Under the pieces are notes generated by a model. It made no database searches. It had not been told where the DNA came from and saw only the letters and a list, made by a program, of their open reading frames with translations. A DNA stretch of 39,143 bases from a virus, in IMG/VR virus record IMGVR_UViG_3300049432_000047, positions 1-39,143 of that record. One strand, 5' to 3'. The translations under genes were made by a program, and so were the position numbers. Shown here piece by piece: positions 14,255-20,419 of the stretch. Each line of letters begins with the position of its first letter. Positions within the stretch are counted from its first letter, which is position 1.

Positions 14255-15151
14255 GTGGCTGTATCCGACACGTACTACACGGCGCAGGCCGCGACCGCGA
14301 AAGCGGTGACCCAGCAGCTCAACAAGGCTTGGGCCGGACTGAACGTCACCGACATCGACGGGTCGTGGCTCACCATCCGTGACCAGACCGTTGAGGCGGT
14401 TGTCGCCGGGCAGATCCGGTCGGCAGCAGCGTCAGAAATCTTCCTCGCCCGTGTCCTGGTCGAAGCCGGGGTCACCGCAACCGCTGAAGTCTCCGTTCCC
14501 GCTATCGCCTACGCCGGGTACACGTCAGCGGGGCTCCCCGTCGACACTGTCCTCGACACCGCGCCGTTACGGGTGAAGCAGAGCCTCCTCGGCGGGGCGA
14601 CGTTGGCCGACGCGATGGCATCCGGCCTCGCCAGGCTTCTTCTGATCGGCGCGACAGAAACCCAGGACGCCGGCCGCGGTGCGATGGCCGTCAACATGGG
14701 CCTCGAAAGACGGATCAGCGGCTACGAACGCAAAGTCCGCCTCCCCGCCTGTGGACGTTGCACGATCCTCGCGGGGCGTCTCTACAAGTGGAACCAAGGC
14801 TTCTCGCGACATCCTCACTGCGACTGTGTCCACATCCCCGTGACGTCGGGGGAATGGTCCGACGCTGAACCGGAGAACACCCCGGACCAGCTGTTCTCAA
14901 AGATGTCGAAAGCCGACCAGGAGAAGGCATTCACGAAAGACGGCGCTGAGGCGATCCGTTTCGGCGCCGATCCGGGGAAAGTCGTCAACGCACGCCGTGG
15001 CATGACAAGCCCCGGTGACGAGTTCACCACCGCGGGTGTTAGAGGCAGGCAGATCCCAACTCGCCTGTCACCGCAGGGAATCGCGCAACAAGCCGGCTCT
15101 GACCGTCAAAAGCTGCAACAGCTTCTCGACGAGAACGGCTACCTCATCTGA
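14255..15151 (+). CDS. MuF-like minor capsid / head morphogenesis protein
   Basis: The 298-residue protein has a helical N-terminal half and a MuF-like C-terminal motif LPACGRCTILAGRLYKWN followed by RHPHCDCVHIP, where Cys and His would bind zinc. The tail end is polar with a repeat of Gln/Asp residues. In this position, after portal and before scaffold, such proteins sit inside the head, bound to the portal, and may be injected. I see no peptidase triad, so a maturation protease role is not supported. GTG at 14255 lies two bases after the portal stop. Confidence 0.85.
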   Translation: MAVSDTYYTAQAATAKAVTQQLNKAWAGLNVTDIDGSWLTIRDQTVEAVVAGQIRSAAASEIFLARVLVEAGVTATAEVSVPAIAYAGYTSAGLPVDTVLDTAPLRVKQSLLGGATLADAMASGLARLLLIGATETQDAGRGAMAVNMGLERRISGYERKVRLPACGRCTILAGRLYKWNQGFSRHPHCDCVHIPVTSGEWSDAEPENTPDQLFSKMSKADQEKAFTKDGAEAIRFGADPGKVVNARRGMTSPGDEFTTAGVRGRQIPTRLSPQGIAQQAGSDRQKLQQLLDENGYLI

Positions 15152-15207
15152 GGGAAGCGTCACGGTCGCGCTCAAGACCGGAGCAACACCACTCCGCGGA
15201 GGAAAGC

Positions 15208-15765
15208 ATGTCCGAACCAACCATCATCACCACCGATCCGAACGCAGCTGTCACCACGACGACAGTCACGGCTCCGGTGGAATTCACCCCGCCCGCATCA
15301 CAGGCGGACCTCGACCGCATCGTCAATGAGCGGTTGGCGAGGGAGAAGAAGAAGTTCGCTGACTACAACGAGTTGAAAACCAAGGCCAGCAAACTCGACG
15401 AGCTCACCGCATCCCAGCAGACCGAACTCGAGAAGGCTGTCGCCAAGGCTCTCGACGAAGGCAAGACGGCGGGACGCAAGGAAGCCGCGACCATCGTCGC
15501 GGCGGCACGGCTCGAAGCGGCACTCACAGGGCTCGTCCCTGACCCGCGGTCGATCGTGGAAGACCTCAACCTCACAAAGTTCGTCACTGACGACGGTGAG
15601 GTCGACGAGGACGCGGTCAAGGCCTTGCGGGAGAAGTACGCCGCAACAACCGGCACGACAGCACCCGGTCCCAGGCCGGACCTCACCCAAGGCGCGCAAG
15701 CCAGCAGTGTCGCCCTCAACAGCGACGAACTGGCCGACACCGTCAAACGAGTTCTCAGCACCTAA
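15208..15765 (+). CDS. scaffolding protein
   Basis: An acidic, mostly helical protein of 185 residues directly before the capsid gene. The disordered Thr-rich N-terminus leads into a long charged helix (QADLDRIVNERLAREKKKFA to about residue 100), a small domain ALTGLVPDPRSIVEDLNL, and a Gly/Pro-rich end. This layout is that of phage scaffold proteins that assemble the prohead and then leave. Ribosome site GGAGG lies seven bases before ATG. No separate prohead protease gene was found. Confidence 0.85.
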   Translation: MSEPTIITTDPNAAVTTTTVTAPVEFTPPASQADLDRIVNERLAREKKKFADYNELKTKASKLDELTASQQTELEKAVAKALDEGKTAGRKEAATIVAAARLEAALTGLVPDPRSIVEDLNLTKFVTDDGEVDEDAVKALREKYAATTGTTAPGPRPDLTQGAQASSVALNSDELADTVKRVLST

Positions 15766-15806
15766 CGCCCTCCGGCGGCGGTGCTCTAACCACTAGGAGC
15801 TAAACC

Positions 15807-16709
15807 GTGGCTATCACTGCCGCAACCCTTCAGAGCGGATTCTCCGGGTTCCTCAACCCGACGCAGTCCGCCCCCGTTTTCGACAAGGCCCGCAAGACCT
15901 CCGTCGTCCAGCAGCTCGCCACCCAGATCCCCCTTGGGGTCACCGGGCAGGCGATCCCCTACACCTCCACCAAGCCCACCGCATCCTGGGTGGCTGAAGG
16001 CGCGGCCAAGCCCGCAACGTCGGGTGCGATGGCGCTGGAAACGATGTCCCCGAAGAAGCTGACGGCGATCATCGTGATGTCCGCTGAGGTCGCCCGCGCC
16101 AACCCCGGTGACTTCGCGAACCGTGTCCGCGACGACCTCGCGGAGGCTTTCGCGGTCGCGTTCGACGCCGCCGCACTCCACGGCACGTCAACACCGTTCG
16201 CGCACTACATCGACGAGACGACGAAGACCCGTGAGATCGGCACCGCCGCAGCGTCAGCGGGTTCAGTGTTCGCGGACATCAACGCCGGTCTCAAACTCCT
16301 CGTCGATGACGGGAAGCGCATGACAGGTACCGCGTGGGACGTTCGCGCGGAGCCGGTCATCAACGCCGCTGTCGACACAACAGGCCGGCCGCTGTTCATC
16401 GACAGCCCGCTGGTCGACACCAACCCGTCTGTGCGTCCGGGTCGGCTCCTGGGCCGTCCTGCGTACATCGGGGAGACCGTGTACGGCTCCGGTGACGTCA
16501 CCATCGGGTACGGCGGCGACTGGTCACAGTGCGCGTGGGGTGTCGTCGGTGGCATCACCTACTCCGTCGACAACAAGGCCGCGGTCACCATCAACGGCTC
16601 GCTCGTGTCGATGTTCGAGAACAACCTCGTCGCGGTCCTCGCTGAGGCCGAGTACGGGTTCGTCTGCCACGACACTGCCGCGTTCGTGCAGTTCCTCAAC
16701 GCTGCGTAA
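15807..16709 (+). CDS. major capsid protein (HK97 fold)
   Basis: A 300-residue protein with the size and pattern of HK97-type capsid proteins. After a short N-arm there is VPxGVTGQAIPYTSTKP-like sequence (residues 44-60), the spine helix (DFANRVRDDLAEAFAVAFD), an ALHGTSTP segment and an A-domain strand set (WGVVGGITYSV). There is no long delta domain, consistent with a separate scaffold gene. GTG at 15807 follows AGGAG by eight bases. It would be the most abundant virion protein. Confidence 0.93.
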   Translation: MAITAATLQSGFSGFLNPTQSAPVFDKARKTSVVQQLATQIPLGVTGQAIPYTSTKPTASWVAEGAAKPATSGAMALETMSPKKLTAIIVMSAEVARANPGDFANRVRDDLAEAFAVAFDAAALHGTSTPFAHYIDETTKTREIGTAAASAGSVFADINAGLKLLVDDGKRMTGTAWDVRAEPVINAAVDTTGRPLFIDSPLVDTNPSVRPGRLLGRPAYIGETVYGSGDVTIGYGGDWSQCAWGVVGGITYSVDNKAAVTINGSLVSMFENNLVAVLAEAEYGFVCHDTAAFVQFLNAA

Positions 16710-16990
16710 TGGCGGAGAAGAAGACCGCTGCCAAGAAGGCCACGTCAAAGCCAACTGCTGAGGCGCTGGTGCAGACGGTCGCTCAGGCAAATGACGGGGT
16801 TCCGGGGATCAGCCCGGAGCTCGTCGAGGCACGGGAGAAAGCCCTCGCGGCTGAACCCGAGGTCAAAGAAACACCACCCGGAGAGCCGGGGATCTCACCC
16901 GAGCTCGTCGAGCTCCGGAACAAGGATCTCGAGCGGGAAGCGAAACGCGACGCGGCCCTCGCTAAGGGCCTGTCCGGGCTAGTGAAGTAG
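16709..16990 (+). CDS. hypothetical virion-region protein with internal duplication (93 aa)
   Basis: The ATG overlaps the capsid stop (TAATG). The protein has a Lys/Ala-rich start and two copies of a block PGISPELVEAREKAL and PGISPELVELRNKDL about 40 residues apart, separated by an acidic linker. It should be largely disordered with two short helices. Position after the capsid gene suggests a head accessory or connector role. The repeat could give two binding sites for capsid or neck. Confidence 0.7.
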   Translation: MAEKKTAAKKATSKPTAEALVQTVAQANDGVPGISPELVEAREKALAAEPEVKETPPGEPGISPELVELRNKDLEREAKRDAALAKGLSGLVK

Positions 16991-17005
16991 AGGGGAGGGG
17001 CCGCT

Positions 17006-17422
17006 ATGCCGATTCCCGCACCGTCACTATCTGTCGGGGTCGAGGAGATCGAAGCACGCTGGCGGCCCCTCACCACTGCCGAATCAGCCATCGCATCACA
17101 ACTGTTGGTCGACGCGGAGCTGCTGGTCAACACCCGCTTTCCCACTCTGGCGGCGGCGCTTGACGACACGGTCGACTGGACGCTGTACGCCGCGGTGATC
17201 GTCGCGATGGTTGTCCGTGTCATCCGCAACCCGGACGGGTTCACCTCCGAAACGGTCGGCGACTGGTCCGGCGCCAGGGACGCCGAAGCCGCACGAGCGC
17301 AGCTCTACCTCGCGGAAGACGAAGCGACCCTGCTGTCAGAAGCTCTCGGGCTGGGCAGCACCGGGGCTTTCACTATCACCCCGTACTACGTCGATGACTC
17401 GACGGCGACGATCGAGCTGTGA
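17006..17422 (+). CDS. head-tail connector (adaptor), Gp15/Gp19-like
   Basis: 138 residues: a short N-terminus, then helices VEEIEARWRPLTTAESAIAS, LLVDAELLVNTRFP, and a hydrophobic helix DWTLYAAVIVAMVVRVIRNP, followed by GFTSETVGDWSG and a helix-rich end. This is the pattern of the Gp19/Gp15/Gp42 family of head-to-tail adaptors that form the ring under the portal. The ATG follows GAGGGGAGGGG by eight bases. The hydrophobic helix is part of the adaptor core and need not be a membrane span. Confidence 0.85.
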   Translation: MPIPAPSLSVGVEEIEARWRPLTTAESAIASQLLVDAELLVNTRFPTLAAALDDTVDWTLYAAVIVAMVVRVIRNPDGFTSETVGDWSGARDAEAARAQLYLAEDEATLLSEALGLGSTGAFTITPYYVDDSTATIEL

Positions 17423-17733
17423 ACCTCCCCCACGTCGTCACAGTGACCCCCGCGGGTTCAACGACAGTCGACGCGGACGGGAACGTCATCCGCTCGTCAG
17501 GCTCTTCCCTGGTCTACCCCGGAAGGCTCTACCAGCAGGCCGCCCTCGAGGTTGAGGGACAACAGACGACCGAGGCGGTCCGGTGGAAGCTCATCCTCCC
17601 CGGCGGGTCCGTGGTCGGCCCTTACGACCGGGTCACGGTCGACGGGGCCACCTATGAGGTCGACGGGGTTCCCTACAACGTCGCGGGCAGCCGCACCGGC
17701 CATCACGTCCAGGCGAATCTTCGGACGCTGTGA
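17419..17733 (+). CDS. head-tail connector (stopper-like)
   Basis: 104 residues of beta-rich sequence in the place of the stopper: HVVTVTPAGSTTVDADGN, then YPGRLYQQAALEVEGQQT and VVGPYDRVTVDGATYEVDG. Stopper proteins close the channel and form the joint to the tail. GTG in a GTGA overlap with the adaptor; next gene also in a GTGA overlap. Assignment by position and fold, not a sequence motif. Confidence 0.75.
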   Translation: MNLPHVVTVTPAGSTTVDADGNVIRSSGSSLVYPGRLYQQAALEVEGQQTTEAVRWKLILPGGSVVGPYDRVTVDGATYEVDGVPYNVAGSRTGHHVQANLRTL

Positions 17734-18068
17734 ACAAGACCGTGACCTACGACGACAAGGCGTTCCGCAGAGCGTTACACGCGAAGGCCCAGTCGATGGC
17801 GGGGAACTCCGCGAAGCTCGTGGGGCTTGTCGGGGAGCAGGTGGCGCAAGCCGCCCGCAACCACGCCCCCGGGCGAAGGCTCCGCTCGTCAATCAAAAGC
17901 CGTAGAGGCACTGACGCCCGCGGTCCTTACGCCGAAGTCTCAGCCGACCCTTGGTGGGCGTCATTCGTGGAGTACGGGACTTCCACGTCCGGCCCCCGCC
18001 CGTTCATGCGTCCAGCGTCGGAACAGGGCCGCTCGGCGGTCATCCGCGGCGCGTCCATCATCAAATGA
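17730..18068 (+). CDS. tail completion protein, HK97 gp10-like
   Basis: 112 residues with the typical pattern of HK97-gp10 proteins: helices near the start (AFRRALHAKAQSMAGN, LVGLVGEQVAQAAR), a NHAPGRRLRSSIKSRR strand region, then WWASFVEYGTSTSGPRPFMR, the conserved EYGT...PRPFMRPA block. It joins the neck. GTG start in a GTGA overlap. A 13-base gap follows. Confidence 0.85.
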   Translation: MNKTVTYDDKAFRRALHAKAQSMAGNSAKLVGLVGEQVAQAARNHAPGRRLRSSIKSRRGTDARGPYAEVSADPWWASFVEYGTSTSGPRPFMRPASEQGRSAVIRGASIIK

Positions 18069-18081
18069 GAGTGAGCCCCTG

Positions 18082-18606
18082 ATGGCTGTCACCTACACGT
18101 TCCAAACCGACAACTACGGGGTCACCGTCACCGTGTACGCCGCGGACTCCTCCGGTGCGCCCACCGGTTCTTCGGTCTCCTCCGGTGCGACGAACCAGGC
18201 CGGGGTCTACTCCGTGTCACTGCCGGTCGGGGACTACGTCGGGGAATGGAGAGACGGCGGCGACACCCACCGGGTCTCAGGCACGACAACCCGCCGTGAT
18301 GTCGACGCCGAATCCGAAGACCTCAGCGGTGTCTTCGTCGCCAAGGCACTGTTCGACGCCAACACGGTCCTCGCCGCGACAACCGACAACACCCCTGCCG
18401 CGGTCACGATGGCAGCATCAACGATCCTCGCAAGGCTGGCGTCGGGGAACATTAAGGGCGCAACTGTCGCGGAGATCAAGACACTCCTCGCCTTCGCGGG
18501 CGTGGACATCACCTACGACCACACGATCTCCGGCCTGGCCGCGACCAACGTGAAAACTGCTTTGGACGAGCTCACCGCCCGCATCGTCGCTCTGGAAACG
18601 CCGTAA
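18082..18606 (+). CDS. neck-region protein with Ig-like and tail-fibre-like domains (174 aa)
   Basis: Residues 1-75 are a beta-sandwich of a carboxypeptidase-regulatory or Ig-like kind (YTFQTDNYGVTVTVYAADSS, GVYSVSLPVGDYVGEWRDGG). Residues about 88-136 repeat a module of the tail fibre (26637-27833): AASTILARLASG is identical in both. The C-terminus is helical. A fibre module between tail completion and tail terminator genes is unusual and suggests a fibre or whisker at the neck, or a decoration. ATG 18082 has a weak upstream site (GAGTGAGCCCCT). Confidence 0.7.
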   Translation: MAVTYTFQTDNYGVTVTVYAADSSGAPTGSSVSSGATNQAGVYSVSLPVGDYVGEWRDGGDTHRVSGTTTRRDVDAESEDLSGVFVAKALFDANTVLAATTDNTPAAVTMAASTILARLASGNIKGATVAEIKTLLAFAGVDITYDHTISGLAATNVKTALDELTARIVALETP

Positions 18607-18609
18607 CCG

Positions 18610-19023
18610 GTGGCAGCGTGGACCGGCACCGCTGTCAAAGCACTGCTCGAAGCGCAGTCGTTGGGTGTCCCCATCTACCGCGACTTCGCCCCTGACGGCC
18701 ACGCCAAGCCCTACATCACCATCACCGAAGAGATCAGCCTCACCGTCGAGCAGTCCGGGGACTACGGCGACTCGTCCGTGACGCAGTACGGCACCGAGCT
18801 AGTGCAGGTGGACATCTGGCAGGCGCTCCGCAACGCCAACGACACGGGCAGTGAGTCGTACTCGCTGAAACCGGCTGTGCTGAAAGCCCTCAACGGTGCC
18901 CGGTTGACCGCCGCCCCCACCCACGTCTACGGCTGCACCGTCGACTCGTCAGTGCGTCTCGTCGAACGTGACACCAACACGATTCACCACGCGATCACCG
19001 TCCGTCTCCGCCGCGTCCTGTAA
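18610..19023 (+). CDS. tail terminator protein
   Basis: 137 residues: an N-terminal helix (GTAVKALLEAQSLGVPIYRD), then YITITEEISLTVEQSGDYGD and TELVQVDIWQALRN, the VDIW strand being typical of tail terminator folds of the gpU/HK97-gp9 type, and a late HHAITVRLRRVL strand. It caps the tail tube and connects to the neck. GTG start three bases after the previous stop. Position right before the tail tube gene supports it. Confidence 0.8.
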   Translation: MAAWTGTAVKALLEAQSLGVPIYRDFAPDGHAKPYITITEEISLTVEQSGDYGDSSVTQYGTELVQVDIWQALRNANDTGSESYSLKPAVLKALNGARLTAAPTHVYGCTVDSSVRLVERDTNTIHHAITVRLRRVL

Positions 19024-19031
19024 GGAGTGTC

Positions 19032-19232
19032 ATGGCCCCGCGTAACAGCCGCGTGAAAGTCCCCAAGGAAGCCGCAGACATCACCATCTCCTACGGCGGG
19101 GACGAGCCGATCACCTACACCCCGGACAACGGGATTGTGTCCGTGAAACCCGAACATCTCGACCGGTTCCTGACCTCAGTCGAGGGCTCATCCGTCGTCG
19201 GCGGCTCCGCCGCGACAACCGAAAAGGAGTAA
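19032..19232 (+). CDS. small tail-region protein (66 aa)
   Basis: ATG after AAGGAG by six bases. The protein has a basic start and beta strands (ADITISYGGDEPITYTPDNG, then VSVKPEHLDRFLTSVEG) with a disordered Ser/Gly end. It sits between the terminator and the tail tube gene and is probably a minor virion or tube-associated protein. No family recognised. Confidence 0.65.
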   Translation: MAPRNSRVKVPKEAADITISYGGDEPITYTPDNGIVSVKPEHLDRFLTSVEGSSVVGGSAATTEKE

Positions 19233-19235
19233 CCC

Positions 19236-19799
19236 GTGCCACTCAGCCACGTTTCCAAGTTGTTCGCGGTGTCGGACTGCAAGATCAGCAAGCTCACAGC
19301 CGACCCGGCCGGCGGCACCGCGACTTACGCCACCGCCGTCGATGTTCCCGGTATCAAGACCATGAGCATCGGCGGTGACGTCAACACTGTCGAGCTCCGC
19401 GGGGACAACCAGTCCCTCGACCAGAACAGCGTCCTCGGGTCGCTGACCGTGTCAGTGGAGCACGCGAAGATCAGTCTCGACGTCCTCGACGTTCTCCTCG
19501 GCACCACCACGACCGACTCCGGTACGACCCCGAACATGATCGCCACCACGGTCCTGCTGGGGACGAACACGATGAACTACTTCAAGATCGAGGGCAAAAC
19601 CCCGACAGCGGGTGCGGACACCGTGACCGGTGACCTTCACTTCGTCCTGCACAAGTGCATCCTCTCCTCGTTCCCCGACCTCGGGTTGGCGGAGGAGGAC
19701 TACCAGACGGTGTCATTCGAGGCCGTCGCGATCCCGCTGCTGGCGAACGCGAAGTCCCTATCGATCGTGGCGAACGAGACCGCAGTCGTTATCAGCTAG
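19236..19799 (+). CDS. major tail (tube) protein
   Basis: 187 residues of beta-rich sequence: SKLFAVSDCKISKLTADPAG, GIKTMSIGGDVNTVELRGDN, VEHAKISLDVLDVLLG, and GDLHFVLHKCILSSFPDLG. It is the right size and in the right order (terminator, tube, chaperone, tape measure) for the siphovirus tube subunit. GTG start after AAGGAG. A hairpin terminator follows the gene, consistent with high expression. Confidence 0.88.
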   Translation: MPLSHVSKLFAVSDCKISKLTADPAGGTATYATAVDVPGIKTMSIGGDVNTVELRGDNQSLDQNSVLGSLTVSVEHAKISLDVLDVLLGTTTTDSGTTPNMIATTVLLGTNTMNYFKIEGKTPTAGADTVTGDLHFVLHKCILSSFPDLGLAEEDYQTVSFEAVAIPLLANAKSLSIVANETAVVIS

Positions 19800-19814
19800 A
19801 TCCCCTGAAGCACT

Positions 19815-19852
19815 AGCCCCGTTCCACGAAACCCGTGGGTCACGGGGCTTTC
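19815..19852 (+). terminator. hairpin terminator after the tail tube gene
   Basis: AGCCCCGT (19815-19822) pairs with ACGGGGCT (19842-19849) and an inner CCAC/GTGG pair extends the stem, followed by TTTC. It probably trims transcription between the abundant head/tube genes and the lower-level tail tip genes. Confidence 0.75.
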
Positions 19853-19889
19853 GCATGGGCGCGAAACCCGCGCCGGAATGGAGTCACGC

Positions 19890-20318
19890 ATGAGTGAGGC
19901 AACCGCGCTCGCCGCTGAAGGCTTTCCCGTCACCCTCAACGACGGGCGGGTCGTTCACATCCGCTACACGCTGCGGTCCCTGCTGTGGATCGAGCAGCAC
20001 CACGGGTCACTCGAAGCCCTCATGGTCGACAGTGAAAGCCAAGGTCTCTACACGAAGACCCTCTCCTTCATCGCCGCTGGGCTACTCCATGAACATGACG
20101 GGGAGGGCGCTCCGCTGACCGTGGACCGCCTCGGGGATCTCATCGACATCCCCGCTCACGGTGACGCGATGACGGTCGCGAACAAGGCGTGGGCGCAAGC
20201 GTTCCCTACCCCTCCGGCGAAGACGCCGGCCCCGAAGAAGGCAAAGGCATCCCCTGGGACGAGTGGTACTACTTCGCAACCGTTGTCTTTGGCCGAACCG
20301 ATCGCGACTTCTGGCTGA
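19890..20318 (+). CDS. tail assembly chaperone, short product (G-like)
   Basis: 142 residues, ATG 19890 with GGAG six bases upstream. It begins with a beta part (GFPVTLNDGRVVHIRYTLRS, then LLWIEQHHGSLEAL), then helices, and ends in a Pro/Ala/Lys/Ser-rich tail. It lies between the tube and tape measure genes, the place of G/GT proteins that guide tail assembly on the tape measure. A second frame (-1) overlaps its end. Confidence 0.85.
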   Translation: MSEATALAAEGFPVTLNDGRVVHIRYTLRSLLWIEQHHGSLEALMVDSESQGLYTKTLSFIAAGLLHEHDGEGAPLTVDRLGDLIDIPAHGDAMTVANKAWAQAFPTPPAKTPAPKKAKASPGTSGTTSQPLSLAEPIATSG

Positions 20319-20419
20319 TGACACCGGCCCAGCTCGACGTCCTGTTCCGCGTCCACTCCGGTAAGCGCGCCACCGGGACGGGCGCGGACCTGATGGCTCT
20401 CGCGGCGATGGCCGGGTAG
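20165..20419 (+). CDS. tail assembly chaperone extension (T-like) reached by -1 frameshift
   Basis: This region is the only part of the -1 frame open before the tape measure: a stop at 20162-20164 and TAG at 20417-20419 bound it. Its conserved part, IPWDEWYYFATVVFGRTDR then DFWLMTPAQLDVLFRVHSG, has no good start of its own. Therefore the slip must happen between 20165 and 20318. I see no textbook slippery heptamer; the CCCCGAAGAAGGCAAAGG tract at about 20230-20250 is the most likely place. The extended G-T product would be about 175 residues. Confidence 0.7.
   Translation, partial: RDDGREQGVGASVPYPSGEDAGPEEGKGIPWDEWYYFATVVFGRTDRDFWLMTPAQLDVLFRVHSGKRATGTGADLMALAAMAG

Noticed and set aside
14255-15151. 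Capsid maturation protease in the MuF-like protein
   Set aside because: No Ser-His or other protease motif is visible; only the MuF zinc-type motif is.
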